Source of the DNA: Clavelina lepadiformis
Lineage: Eukaryota; Chordata; Ascidiacea; Aplousobranchia; Clavelinidae
Direction: 5' to 3'
Assembly (NCBI RefSeq): GCF_947623445.1
Contig: NC_135242.1
Span: 3,472,001 to 3,536,000 of the forward strand
Length of the DNA stretch: 64,000 nt
The notes below the pieces were generated by a model that ran no database searches, was not told the DNA's origin, and saw only the letters and a program-made list of their open reading frames with translations. Positions 26,689 through 38,941 of this stretch are shown here, in pieces (position 1 is the first letter of the stretch; each line of letters begins with the position of its first letter). Made by a program: the position numbers and the translations under genes.

Positions 26689-27177
26689 TCAGGCCAGTAC
26701 GTGTCGTCTTTGGAGCGTGATTTTACCGGACAAATCCTGCCGTTGTTTGCAGTATGTTTTAATAAAAGTTAACATGTGTTGCCGTGTTTTTGCACTATTT
26801 ATTTTCTGCAAGTAACTTTTTAATGAAGGTAAGTCAAATGAATGCGTATTTCGAAATGGAATAAGTTTTATTTGACCGTCCACGCAATCAAAGCAAAAGT
26901 TGTCGAAGATTTCTTCAAGCGTTGTCGATACTGCGCATGTATAATATAAAACAGAAATCCGTTCTCTTACAAATGTACTGACTAGCTTGCTATACAACCC
27001 GCGTTGTTGAATACCTACATAGCAGATGTTACGTGACTGGAGATTCTCTATCAGACGTAAACAAGCGGATGATTTTTGAAGGGTGTCCACCGTTTCCAGG
27101 AGACAAATGTTTCCCTGCAGAAATGTGAAACTAGGAACACAAGCGAAACTTTGATGAAGCAGTTCATATGAAGGCAT
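26689..27177 (-). CDS. Uncharacterised 162-codon intronless ORF
   Basis: An uninterrupted frame of 162 codons starting MPSYELLHQSF. In DNA this AT-rich a frame of this length is uncommon, though non-coding frames of similar length occur elsewhere in the window. It has two cysteine-rich hydrophobic stretches, a mixed middle (TTLEEIFDNFCFD) and a basic C-terminal tail. I do not recognise a domain or signal peptide. It lies between the MTFR1-like gene and the pentraxin and overlaps the presumed MTFR1 3' UTR on the opposite strand. It could be a small gene, the last exon of a spliced gene, or chance. Confidence 0.35.
   Translation of the reverse strand: MPSYELLHQSFACVPSFTFLQGNICLLETVDTLQKSSACLRLIENLQSRNICYVGIQQRGLYSKLVSTFVRERISVLYYTCAVSTTLEEIFDNFCFDCVDGQIKLIPFRNTHSFDLPSLKSYLQKINSAKTRQHMLTFIKTYCKQRQDLSGKITLQRRHVLA
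26761..26766 (+). promoter_or_regulatory. Poly(A) signal of the MTFR1-like gene
   Basis: AATAAA about 440 nt after the stop codon at 26318. This is the likely 3' end signal, and it implies a 3' UTR overlapping the minus-strand ORF at 26689-27177. Confidence 0.5.
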
Positions 27178-27473
27178 GATTGAGCAAGGTGCTACTCAGA
27201 TCGGTTACGCAAAGTTCAGCGCAAACCCGCAGCACTCAGTCGTTGCTATGTAGCGCTTCTGACAGCAAAAGAAAAGTATAAAATAACATTCACAATTCAG
27301 TCGTTTTTTTTATTCAAGCCTGATATATGCTTGACAACAAACTTTAACAAACGTTCGTTTTACAAATGCTACAAAAAATGTGAATAAAACGGTTTGGACA
27401 AACAAAGGGATGACGGAAAGGTTTTTTCGAAGCCGCTACCAGAATAGGAATATTACTTTTTTGTTTCCACTCC

Positions 27474-28486
27474 TCACAAAGTACGACAAGACGGTGTGTC
27501 ATAGCTCACATCTCCGTAGAGTTCAGCTCTATCCATGCTCATCACGACCGAGGCACCTCTTGGACAAATGCAGTTGCTGGCTAACCGACTTATCTCCGAG
27601 CTTGACAACCTTTTTGGCCAAATCATTAAATCCTGGATGTAACCACTGCAAAATAAATATATCATTGTCTCAAAGAAAGTGGTTGAAGTGATTAAGTTAC
27701 AGAAACCAGTTTTTCAGTTCTTACTGGAACGACTGTTCCGACTGGAAGCTTCCGCCTGCTGAGTCCTGTTCCTGTCCCAGTAAGAGAATGCCTCCGCCAC
27801 CAACCCATTGATTGTTGTGTGTGCCAGAGTCGCTGTAACGTCCGTTTAGGAAAAGTCCGGCAGATCCCGAGCTTTCAAACCAGACACAGATGTGAGTCTG
27901 GAAGAAAACACAAAATGCTTTGAACGTAATTTGGTCAAGGCAAAATGGCTGACTTGAAGCTGCTTAAACGACAAACCAAGCTTACAGGCCGAAAAAGTCA
28001 TCCACTTACCCAAGTGTTTGTTGATATTTTGGATGAAAAGCTGATCACATCGTGAGCAATCCAAAGATTAACATTTCTATAAGAAGTAATGCCAACTAAG
28101 AGTTCGTTGTCTTCACTGCCATAAGAATAGCTGACGATAGGATTATAGTCAGAAAGTCTGGTCGGATAAACCCAGGCGCAAACCGTGCCTGCCTCATGCA
28201 TCCGCGGGACGTAGGAACGATACCTGACATAGTCGTCAGTTTGGTCTCCATAGGAAAAGTGAAACTTGTAACTTTCGCACCCTGCAGTACAAGAAAAACA
28301 AAATGTGAACTTTTTAGACTACCTAGGCCTATGTGAAAGCTGCGTGCTTCAGCCGAATAACTACACAAACCACTGAAACCAGTTATTTTCTACAAAAAAC
28401 TCGCTGAATTAAAAACTTTTACCTTTTGCTTTTGAAAATTGACAAAAAGTCATAATCAAAGCAAACAGAACATAATGGTAGAACAT
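27474..28486 (-). CDS. Secreted pentraxin-like protein, complete
   Basis: Four exons: 28486-28423, 28281-28010, 27897-27725, 27645-27474 (stop TGA), all in phase, giving 226 residues. Short vertebrate pentraxins are about the same size. Exon 1 encodes a signal peptide (MFYHYVLFALIMTFC). The core reads YKFHFSYGDQTDDYV, then EAGTVCAWVYP and THICVWFESSG. These two cysteines match the conserved pentraxin disulphide. The C-terminal part has GYIQDLMIWPKRLSSSEI and CICPRG. The family signature HxCx[ST]Wx[ST] is degenerate here (HICVWFES). Pentraxins are calcium-dependent lectin-like pattern-recognition proteins in body fluid; an innate immune or matrix role is inference. Confidence 0.85.
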
Positions 28487-29053
28487 GATGGTATTCTTTA
28501 CTTGTGTGACGTGAACTGTAACTTCAAGCAGACCAACTTTTTTATGAACAAAGTCAGTCCAGTAATAGCTCTTTTATACTGCTTGCGTGCACAGCGACGT
28601 AGGCCTACTGCGATTGCTTTCAAGTTTGGAATTGCAAGAAGGCCAATTTGTCTCCACAAAAAGTCATTAAACGGTAGCATTGCAGTTGATAACCTACACT
28701 GCGCGCAAATAAAACTGGTTTCGTATCCTGTTTACGCTGGAAACAATGTTTCGATTAGTGGTTGATCTGGTTCTGTGTGAAGTTTGTAACAAACAATACC
28801 TGTATACTAGACTGGAGTAATCATTTTTTGCACCCGACGTATAAAAAATGGATCATTGCGTTTACCTTTCATTAAAAAAACCTTTAAATTGAAAATTTAG
28901 GCGGCTAGTAGGCCTATACATGAAAGATTTGAAGTTAAGTAGTTTCTTTTAAGTTTTAAATGTTATAATTAACATTTAGTTTCCGCAGTTGCGTGTTTGT
29001 TCCAGACACGAACTTTGTTGCTTTGGGTAATCCTACTGAAAGACGACTAGAGT

Positions 29054-29738
29054 AGGGTTGCCATATCAGAAAAAGCTAAATTCCTGACGGTGTCAATGAC
29101 CACCTGTTACAGAACACGCGCTATTCGGCATTTTACAGTAGCCTATATTCTTACATCCAACCAATCCAAACGCATATTTTTTCAGCAAGACAGCATCACT
29201 GCCACAGAGGGAAAAAGCACAGAATTGTCACTTTTGTTTCGTCCAACAACTTTATGTTTCATTAATATTAGACCTTTTCACCGCTTAAAACCATTTTTCT
29301 ATATACAGTTATACACCATCTAAAAGTTACAAAATACTAAGGTAGGTCTTGTCACTATAATAAAGCAAACAGCAAATTTGATTCCACAAAATAAATTAGC
29401 CTAGTAGAGTGACTCGAAAACTAAAAAAGCCAATTCGCATAATCACAAAATAATGAAAATTACTATGTCACAAAGCAAAGGTAACTGAAAAATTGCATTA
29501 AACGAGCGCTAGGGCGAGGGGTTTTAGCCGGTAGGGCCAGAAGGAGCCTAGAAGTCCGTAAAAAGTTGAAATTTTCATTTTCACAATACGTGTACCTTAT
29601 TTCAAGTAAAACATTAGGCCTACTTACTAGATGCTAAAATTTCGGACATGATAGCACTTTTTAGAATTATTCCCGGACACAGATTTCAACACCGAAATCC
29701 TGGACATGTCCGTGAAATTCCGGACGTATGGCAACCCT
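29054..29738. mobile_element. MITE-like element with AGGGTTGCCATA inverted ends
   Basis: The left end AGGGTTGCCATATC and the right end CGTATGGCAACCCT are inverted repeats 685 bp apart. Flanking CTAGAG and CTAAAG could be a diverged target duplication. There is no transposase. The superfamily is uncertain. Confidence 0.55.
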
Positions 29739-30059
29739 CGCTAAAGTCCAACGGGCAGTGATCTTTGTTTTAAAATAGCAATTTTCAACAACCAGTTCCT
29801 CTCTGACACAGCTGCAGTTCAACAACGACAGGAAATTATACATGAACTCAGATTGTTAAGGATAAGAATTGCAGAAAACAAAGAAAACCCTTTGACTGTC
29901 GATATGACGATTGACGAGGTGTTCGAAAACAGATTTTCTAACTAACAAGCAATTTAAGGAAACCGAACAAACACAAGCCTCAGTCAATTACAATCAAATA
30001 CAATACAAACTTCACATTGTAATTAAAAAACTGCGATTCAGTCTGTATGCTATGATAAT

Positions 30060-30421
30060 TTTTTCCTCGGACTGAGGAAAGTCTTTGCACGACTTAAACC
30101 CAGCGATGATTCTTCAATGCTCGATCCCCGGTTACTGAGCTAGCCTTTGTGTAAGTTTCGATTGTCACACATTTTTATGTTATGGTTTTATGATTTTTTG
30201 TATAGTATCGTAATGCCCGAATTTAGAACTGTCCACCAGGTCTACTGAGCAGGAGCAAGTGTCATTGACGCCTTGCCAAAGGGCATTACCAAGGTATTGC
30301 GCCACTGGATATCGAATACGAAACACAAGCAACGTTTGTTGTGAGGCCAGATCTTGAACCACTTGGCTACCGACCCGACAGGTAGACGTTTTGTTAGGGG
30401 CTTCACCGTAATCACAACTTG
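30060..30421 (-). mobile_element. tRNA-derived SINE, near full length
   Basis: On the minus strand the head GGTCGGTAGCCAAGTGGTTC (box A-like) and TTTCGTATTCGATATCC (box B-like) are followed by CAGTGGCGCAATACC. The body follows, then a tail ending GCAAAGACTTTCCTCAGTCC. Other members lie at 20795/21478 and 49610-50190. Together these define a family of about 370 bp. Confidence 0.7.
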
Positions 30422-30751
30422 CCAAAAAAATTTGAATGATTCAGTTTTTAGGCGCAAAGTCGCAAACTTTTTGGTAAAAAGAAAAAGTTAAGTCTGTTGT
30501 TGGGAGTTAAGCTGACAGTTAAGTTAAAAGAAACGCTTTGCAAATAGTTGATCTTAGTCATATACGGTTAAATTCAAGACAGGTTTAGCTTTATATCATA
30601 GATTTAGGTTAGATTACAGGATTATAGGCTACTTCACGTACCATTTTATTGTCCTGTTGTATTAAGGAGTCTAGTGCAGAAGTGCACAACCACAGGATGC
30701 ATTTGTATATTGGACTTAGACCCCAGCTGCTCAAATTGTGACGTCATGTGC

Positions 30752-31023
30752 CGGACTGCAGAATATGGCAGTTTTTGCGAGATCTCGGGTGTGCAGAAGC
30801 AAAATTCCAGTGTTCTGGTGTGCACTGCGATTCGTGGGCCAAGGTTGACCCACATTTGTGCAGGCAAGGTATAATGCAATAAAATCGGAGAAAAAAATCA
30901 GTGTTTTCCTTTTTTTAGAGATATCGTTTTCAAACACTAATTTTGCAGTATAAATCGGCACAATAGTTTGTGTCACATTTTTCTGCTTTTTTTGGAGATA
31001 CCGGTTTGCCCTGGTGTACTATG
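30752..31023 (+). repeat. Dispersed repeat, copy 2
   Basis: Inverted partner of 20968-21262. It begins CCGGACTGCAGAATATGGC and ends ACCGGTTTGCCCTGG. It lies next to a SINE in both places. It is non-coding. Confidence 0.7.
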
Positions 31024-31366
31024 CCGTTATAGAAGAAAAATCACAGCTATGCTCTTGTCATACTTTGCAGTTTGATCATGTGGATTTGCACTTGTGCACT
31101 AGACCCACATTAAGCATTGCCTAAGTTTCATTCACTTGGTGAAATTTTGAAGTAGGCCTGTATGAACCTGTGTGAACTTGCAATCTTTTGCTTTTATGCT
31201 TTTACAAGGCGCTGTACTCGCCCCGCGCCCCGTCTGCTTGTGCAGTATGAAATTCAACAGATCTCGATTCTGGGAGCTGTGACATCAAGCTTGAACATTA
31301 ATCACACATTCTGACATAGAGAAAATTGTAGGCCTGTGTAGGGGGATTTAACTTGTTTCTTGAAAC

Positions 31367-34300
31367 ATGGCAAAGCATTCTGTGCTGTTTGTTTGTTTTG
31401 GTAAGTTATTATATTCATTTTTTATTTGATTTGACTGATGGTATTTCCTTTGTGAACTTGGAAGTATGTCACTATTACTAAAACGTTCGTTTTATGTATG
31501 TATGTGTTAAGCTTATTACCTCATTTACTGTAGAACTTAGGGTGGCAGACTTGGATAACTGCATGGTCTTTTCCTGGCACCCGATGCCAAGTGACTGTTG
31601 ATTTTGTTAAACTTTGATGTATTTATTTGATTTAATTAAAAGGCAAATAAAACTTCTCTCTCTCTCTGCTCTCTCTCTCTCTCTCTCTCTGCTCTCTCTT
31701 TTCATCTGGTCCATATTGTTGTGACATCTGGTCCATATTGTTGTATTATGGTTGGTTGCAAGTTTTGCAAGGCAAATCAATTTTTCACCCTGGTTCACTC
31801 AACTTGTTGACTCCAGGCTTGGGAGTAGTGAATGTAGTGGTGACAGTGGTTAGAGCGGTATTTCTCAAACCAAAATTGTTTGTAACACAAATTTGTGAAA
31901 AAATGCAACCTTGAAAGTATAATTTCATTAAATATTTATTCAGTTAATTTTTACATTCAATAATCATTAATAATTATTAATGTATTCTGTTTATAGCAGT
32001 GGTTCTTAACCTGGGCGCTACCGCCCCCTAAGGGGCGCTTTTGATTTTTAGAGGGGCGGAAATACTCAGGGGCAATGTTCCCTCTAATTTTTCACGGGTC
32101 TGCGCAAACACACTACCTCCCTGAGCGGTCCCTTGCACCACTGTGAGCAACATCAAACGTTCCACGTGCGCACTGTGGCCATTATTATGCGTTTATTTTA
32201 TTTTCAATTCAGGTTGGAGTTTTTTCTTGTGCGCACCACAGATTTTCTATGCGCGGAGACCGTGTCAGCAGTGCGCATTTGCGCACACGCGCAGCTTAGA
32301 GGGAACATTGCTCAGGGGGCGCTCTATTCAGAAGGTGTAACGATATTTACCTCACTGCAAATTTGCTTTAGTAGTTCTGCTAGATCAAGATCAATGTATA
32401 CTCTTGCTTTGTATAGGCCAGTGGTGGTCAAACTGCGGCTCACCGGCATGTTTTTTGTGGATCTTCTAGTCGAATCGTAAAATTCCAAAAAAATTGCAAA
32501 GGCTACCAAGAGTATCGTTTATGAACGTTTCTCTCTTTTTCTTTTATTTAGGCCAGCATTTCGTTTATGACGTAACACTAGACATAGAATCCGAAGAGTT
32601 AGTTAACAGCAAGTCAATGCAATTTCATTGCTAAGACAGTAAGCTTTAGCTCAGTTCAGTCTACTTAAAGACACTGCAAAACGAAAACGATGACATCTAA
32701 GGCCAGCAAAATGGTGCTTGTATTTTCTGCCAATGGCTCTTCCATTGAATACATTTGCCCACCTCTGGTATAGGCCTAGGCCTACTAGCCAATCTTTCTA
32801 GTTACGTCATAATGCGCATTGTCTGGTCTGAGGCTCCATTTGCTTTTAAAACGTAGTCAGTCAGTTAGCTAAACTTCAGCTTCGGCTAGTTTAGGGTTAA
32901 ATATATTTTGTAGATTTGTAGTATGTAATTGAGATACAATCTGCAATTGTGTTGAGTTATGAGTTATTTTTCCTGCTTTACTAATGTGTATTTTACTATA
33001 TCAACCATTCTCTTATTATTTCTGTTATTATTATTATTACTGTTATTATTACTCTTATTAGTATATTAAATAATATCGCTTCTCCCAAATACAAGGCAAC
33101 CGGATTGGTGATTAAGCCGGTCTTTTCACTAAACACTCGTCATTTTTAACACAGCCCTTTCATTATGGTGGGCAGCAGACTATGGAAACCTCTGAAAAGG
33201 GGCGCTGGGGGAAAAAAGGTTAAGAACCACTGGTTTATAGTTACTATAACTGTAAAACAACTATGGCAACTCACACAGCATATACATGACCTGTCACATC
33301 AGTAAAATCAAGGTGACCATTGAGTTTTCACTGGGGTGACCAACTTCAATTCAAAGAAATATATGACATTTTTTCAAAGCCGTATGCAATTCAAAATTAA
33401 TGGAACACTTCTGTGTAGACATGAAGTAATATTCTGATATACATTAGATACTAGCTGACTAGTCTTATTTAGATCATGAAACTTTTAGAAAGCGTCTCGA
33501 AAAATTACCCTCTGTTCTGTCCAAGGATGCCTCACCTTAGGGTTTGGGCCTAAAATTTAGCTCATGGCCACTTAACTTTTGCCTCAGCATGCAGAAAATA
33601 TTAATGACAAAAATCATTACACACCATTAAACCCGCTACGAAAGTTTTCTCCAGGGTATGTCAGATCATTTTGAATACCATATTGTATACCGACATAATA
33701 ATAAAGTTAGTTTTCAGGCAACATGAATTATATTTCCATGCTCTTTGTATTACAGGAAACACATGTCGATCTCCAATCGCTGAAGCCTGTTTCAAACAAC
33801 TTTTATCTGAAAGAAACATGTTGGATGATGTAAGAGTGCTCATTGCCATTTTTAGTATTGTTCATGCTTTTTTGTTACATAGACGTGATAAGTCATAACT
33901 GGTTACTGTGGTTAGTTCTGACCCATAATTTATATCTTATATACAGTAGTATTTGTTTAGTTATGGTTTCAACTTAAGTATGCTTTTAAAATATTTGGTC
34001 TCTTTATTTTCTTATAAAAGCAAATAATGTTTCTCAAGCTGCAATTTCAACCTAAATTGCCCAAAGTGGAGTTACAACTTTATTAGCTAAATAGCTAAAT
34101 ACGAGATTTAAAATTTACAGGAATTTTTTATTTGTCATGCTAGTGGCAAGTGGACAGCGCTGGAACATCGACAAACCATCAAGGGGAATCACCTTCAAGT
34201 CGAGGTCAATCATGCATGAAGTCACGTGGTATTTATCATCACGTGGAGCATCACAAAGCTCGACAAATAACCCTCCAGGACTTTGAAAGATTTGATTATA

Positions 34301-34860
34301 TATTGACCATGGATGAAGGAAATGTGAGGTAAGTTTATATTTGAAGAGTTTTGTATTTTTTCGATTAATATTGTGTGCCATGCCATGTGAAAAGCGCTCA
34401 ACTATCGTAATTGTTATGCTTTTTTATTATGAAACAATCATGTTTTAACGTCCTGTGGTTATTCTCTATTTTAAATGTATTTCGAACCTTGGCTTAAATT
34501 TCATGTTAGTGATATAATATTTTTACTAATAAATAATTAGTAATTTGGAGAGACTTGCACCTGCCAAAGCGCATAAAGCACAGATACAACTGCTGGGAAG
34601 CTACGACAGTGATCAAAGTTTCGGTGGAATTATCACGGATCCATATCATGTAAGGGTGATAGCAGTATTGTGTAAGTTAAACCCGGAACAAATAATCGTT
34701 TGTAGATCTGATTGAATAGTTTATTCGAAGCAATTGACATATCCCTGCATATGTTTGAACTCATTTGCAGAGCATTGGTGATGAAGAATTTGAAGTAGTG
34801 TATCGACAATGCTTAAGATCGTGCAGAGAATTCTACAACAAAGTAACTGGGGCGCCCTGA
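31367..34860 (+). CDS. ACP1: Low-molecular-weight protein tyrosine phosphatase, complete
   Basis: Five exons: 31367-31400, 33756-33829, 34144-34328, 34541-34649, 34771-34860 (stop TGA), giving 163 residues (human ACP1 is 158). The start MAKHSVLFVCFG leads into the active-site loop, whose CFGNTCRS gives the nucleophile Cys10 and Arg16. The conserved WQVDSAGTS, RGQSCMKSRGI, ARQITLQDFERFDYILTMDE and QLLGSYD follow. TDPY supplies the general acid (Asp131), and FEVVYRQCLRSCREF is the C-terminal helix. The enzyme removes phosphate from phosphotyrosine in the cytosol. Intron 1 (2.36 kb) contains a microsatellite and three nested hAT elements. The minus-strand copy at 38942-41851 has the same intron phases. 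Confidence 0.93.
31655..31700. repeat. (CT)n microsatellite
   Basis: About 45 bp of CT dinucleotides with two CTG interruptions, in ACP1 intron 1. Confidence 0.9.
32073..32310. mobile_element. hAT MITE nested in the 31997 element
   Basis: 238 bp with inverted ends CAATGTTCCCTCTAA and TTAGAGGGAACATTG. It has an exact 8-bp duplication, CTCAGGGG (32065-32072 and 32311-32318). It inserted into the older outer element. Confidence 0.88.
32419..32767. mobile_element. Second hAT MITE nested in the 31997 element
   Basis: 349 bp with ends CAGTGGTGGTCAAAC and TTTGCCCACCTCTG. It has an exact 8-bp duplication, GTATAGGC (32411-32418 and 32768-32775). Confidence 0.85.
33015..33066. repeat. (TTA)n imperfect microsatellite
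   Basis: TTATTATTATTACTG-type trinucleotide array inside the outer hAT element. Confidence 0.8.
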
Positions 34861-35722
34861 TATGGTCCAGAGTAATATTTTTCAGCTGCTTCAAATTGGT
34901 TTTTTTCCTTTATTAATTTTCTTAAATCCCTCCGGTGCCTTTTTATTATTTTCTTGCTTTCGATTGTTTGAATTTTTTCAATTTGATAAAGGAGAAGTGA
35001 CTTGCTACGTGCACGTTTGTAAGATATCTATCTCTATATGGCTTTGTCCTTTCAAGTCTTACCATATAGCAGGGGTGGCCAAAGCACGCCTCTCTGGCTG
35101 TTTTTTTTTGGGAAACTTTTTATGAGAAACTATTCATATTTGATTGATAACGCTGTAAGTGCTGGCACTGGTACAAAACAAGGTTAACGAAAGCACGCTG
35201 TTTGATGATTGTTATTTAACAGTTTGTTTGGATGTTGATAAAACAAGCACATTGTTTGTACGTGGAAATGAAATTACAATTTAATATTTTAGATAATAAA
35301 ATTTTAACGTAGTTTCCAAATTTTGCCTTACAAAGAAAACTAAAAGAAAGAAATAAAATTTAGATCACATTAGGGAAATCCCGGGCTTACGCTTAATCAG
35401 ATAAAGAACTACGTTAGGTATCGTTCCTACGTTCCCCAGAAACATAAGGCAGGCATGGTTGGCGCCTGGGTTTATCCGACGAAATTTTCCTCCAAATATA
35501 CTTCTATTGCCAGCTATGCTCATGACAGCTGCTAGGCATTAATGCTGGGAAACAAGTTAATCTGTTGACGAAAGCGCAACCTTTAAGCGACCAAATATAT
35601 CGACGGGAACTTGGATAAGTTTTGCTATATTTTAAGAAATTTTTGTGTCTGGCATTTAGCCATTCCTGTTTTATAAATCTGTGTTGCTTAAACTGATGTC
35701 AAGTTGATGTTATTCAAATCAC

Positions 35723-35728
35723 AATAAA
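35723..35728 (+). promoter_or_regulatory. Candidate poly(A) signal of ACP1
   Basis: AATAAA in CACAATAAAGACTG, about 860 nt after the ACP1 stop. This is the clearest downstream signal I noticed; nearer alternatives are possible. CAGGGGTGGCCAAA at about 35070 resembles a single hAT end without a partner. Confidence 0.35.
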
Positions 35729-36397
35729 GACTGAGCATTTGATCTCGTTATTTCTCTGCAAGATTCAAAATAAGTACAAAACAGAAAAATATTTTCCACC
35801 ACGCAAATCAAGATCACCTACTCTGCAGGGTGACAGATTTCTTGGTATATTGTGCGTGCTAAAAGACTAAAAAGACGATAAGTCGTGGTTGGCTGCGTGG
35901 GCCAGAATTTCAATCTCGTAGTTGGGTGGTCAATGTGTTTCATTCTTATTTGATTTTGTAAATTAGTAAGCTGTGCATATTTTTTTAATGCAGGATATTG
36001 GATATGTGATGATATGATAAGATTACCTGCAAATAGAATGCCGCATAGAATACTGTTTTGTTTACGGAAATCGGCAAAGCATAACGTTACGTAATCGATT
36101 ACTCTCTGCTTATCGTATTAAGTCGTGACAAAGATGTCGTGCATGCCTGCATTGCGTGTGTTGTTATTCATAGTTGTTCAATGCGTTACAGTCTACTAAG
36201 TCAACCCTAGAAAGTGGTCGACTTTATTATGTAGCTGTCACAATGTTTTATCTTGATGTATTCGTTGTAAGAAGCTTCAATATAATCAGATTATACAGTT
36301 GTCATTTCCGTGTTATTATTGCTGAAGTCTATCAAAGTTCACTGTTAAGATATACACAAGTAAACAGACTTTGTAGTGAAGTGGGCAAACCTTACAG

Positions 36398-37138
36398 CAG
36401 GCATGTGCAACCTTTTTCACTAGAAGGCCAAATACAAAATTTTGAATGACAACGCGGGCCACATAATTTTTTCAGAAAAAATTAGTATCGTAAAACGACT
36501 TTCCTATGCAGTTTATGTAGTTAAGAAATAGATTTAATGCAGTCCACGACACACTTGTGCGACAATTTATTGAAAAACTTTTTCAACAGCTTTTTCAAAG
36601 TGCTAATCTCGCATTGCGAAATTATGCAACCCAGCATTGTTGCATCACAAAGGGCAATATTTCTATAGACAGCGTGCGAAAATTTCCATTGCTTTGATGT
36701 AAACCAGTGTTTCTCAAACTTTTTGCGATCGCGTACCACTCGTTCGTTTTTTTTGCTACACTGCGTACCACCTGGCTCCTGAATGACTTATTTTACTCAA
36801 ATGTACCGGTATTTATTAGTTATTACCGTTATTACTATACCATAACACCAATGAATAGCAAGAAAACACAATTTAATTTGATAGAAGCAACTGTTTCTTC
36901 TGCACAAGCTTGTCTATCCGGGGCAACACATTACTCACAGCACATCGAAAATCATGTTCAGCGGTACGCGGTACCACTTAAAAAGCTCTCGCGTACCACT
37001 AGTGGTACGCGTACCACAGTTTGAGAACCACTGATGTAAACTGCATGAAATAGTGATGGCTAGTATGAAGTTCTAACATTTTGCTGAGCACCACGCGGTC
37101 CGCACTGCGGCCCGCGGGCCACTGGTTGCACATGTCTG
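36398..37138. mobile_element. hAT element (outer)
   Basis: 741 bp with inverted ends CAGGCATGTGCAACC and GGTTGCACATGTCTG. It has an exact 8-bp duplication, CCTTACAG (36390-36397 and 37139-37146). It hosts another hAT element at 36705-37033 and has no transposase frame. Confidence 0.88.
36705..37033. mobile_element. hAT MITE nested in the 36398 element
   Basis: 329 bp with ends CAGTGTTTCTCAAAC and GTTTGAGAACCACTG. It has an exact 8-bp duplication, ATGTAAAC (36697-36704 and 37034-37041). The internal GTACCACTAGTGGTAC is palindromic. Confidence 0.88.
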
Positions 37139-37146
37139 CCTTACAG

Positions 37147-38941
37147 GTTAAGGTATCATACACCACTTTTCATTACAGATAATTTCTGTCAACTCATGCG
37201 TTTTAGATCAGTAAAAAAACAAAGTACATGAGTGAGCATGGCAGGTGGTATATGGTTGATTAAAGGTACAATTTATGACGAAAAATAAACGATACCATAT
37301 TATTATTAATTGTTCGTGAGCATGTGTTTTATTGTGCTATAACTATAACAGTTAGCATTCTAACTTTCGTTCCGCACAGCTACAAGCGAAAAGTGTACAA
37401 TACAATACGTGGCAAACAAACGTTTTATGTAGAAATGAAAACCCTCTTCCACCTGAACAAGGGAAAACTCGGCGACAACTCTTTATCAAAATCCGTGGAA
37501 CTAGCCTACCCTTTCCATGGATCGGCAGCCGACATAAAAGCCACACATCGAAGACCTGTATGACAGTGTCCTCCCCTCTCGAAACAGCTGCAACTATATT
37601 ATGATAATTAAATGTAAACGGGCGCCAACGTTAATCCTACAGATTGATCCAAAATCTGCTCTGAAAATCCTAACTAAAATCTTTGGCAAATTTTTCGATG
37701 TTATCCACTACTATTGCACAAACTCTCGAAAGCTTCTGTTGTTAAGTTCATATCTCCTGTGCGGTGGAATTATGCTCTTTTAAAGCAATAGAAACAATAC
37801 GATGTTCCCATTAGTCAGTTAATAGGCCTCTGGTTGGTTCAGAAGTATGTTCAATACTGGGAGAGCCTGGTTCTGGCCTGCGCTGCAAACGCTGATAGTA
37901 TGGAAACAATGATCTGTCATTTCTGGTGCACACTGCATTACGTTAAGCCTCATTTGAAATTACACCCGTCATTTACAAAATTTATTTTAAAACCTCACTT
38001 CGTTATTGACTAATTAATTATCTTTTCTTTGAGTCAATAACAGCTGAAAATGTCTCGGAGTGCTTTGGAATATGTTTCATTGATTCAGATTAAACAGTCT
38101 TATATCCTCTGAGGGATGAATCGGAGTTAGTTTCGCGTTTGTCCGGACATGACTTTTCCTTTTTTCGTTTAATGCTGGCCCTAGAAATACGGCCCTTACT
38201 TACTTTGTCAAAAGAATAGAGTCAGTATAAAACAGCATTGAAAATATTGTAATTAACCGGATGGAGTAAGGCCAAGACCGGGTTTAATTAAACAGGGAAA
38301 AGAAAGCAGAACAACTCAACTTATTCCAATGATGACATCATTCGGTTCTTCATATTAAAACGTGTCCGCATTTTTACACAACCTTGTCATATCCCAATAC
38401 TATGCAGACAACTGTCTATGGACCTAGGCAACTGGAGGCATAAAGGTTTTATGAAATTTCATTTTGTCATGTAGAGCGTCGTTAAATGTTGCAATGAAGA
38501 GATCCTTAGCAACGTTTGCAGCCGAGTATCTAAGAAAGCTCTGCAGGAAAAAGTGATGACCGGTACGAATTGCCAGATGTGCATCGAGTTTTATTAATTA
38601 TTAAGCCCTAAGTGCAGTAAAATTAAAGTTTAAAACGGTGCATGGATACATATAACTCTGCAGTTAGTGTCATGCACAAATTCTTAAAACGTTGGTAGGA
38701 CCCCACAAGTTGAACTAATAATTAATCAACCGCATGATTTTGTAGCATGGGTCTATTCTAAGCCATTAACAAAATGCATTTATCAAACTTTTAAAATTTG
38801 TCTTTGCGTGAGTTATGCTTACATTGATGTCAGTATGTCACCAATCAAAGTAAAACTTTACACAAGATAGTTTTCATGTTATTCAAGTTAACTACATTTG
38901 TATATTCCTCTGACTGTAGCAAATGGCAATAATCATTGACA
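37147..38941. other. Intergenic between the tail-to-tail ACP1 genes
   Basis: Short frames only. A ~60-bp block at 37324-37385 (TTTATTGTGCTATAACTA ... TCCGCACAG) recurs at 55796-55855 inside an EYA intron and is an unnamed dispersed repeat. I see no other gene. Confidence 0.5.

Larger units (their letters stand above)
31997..33232. mobile_element. hAT element (outer), non-autonomous
   Basis: A 1,236-bp element with inverted ends CAGTGGTTCTTAACC and GGTTAAGAACCACTG. It is flanked by an exact 8-bp duplication, GTTTATAG (31989-31996 and 33233-33240). It contains two further elements and no transposase frame. It lies in ACP1 intron 1. Confidence 0.88.

Noticed and set aside
36174..36449. 91-codon plus-strand ORF reaching into the hAT element
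   Set aside because: It crosses the transposon end and shows no domain; chance frame.
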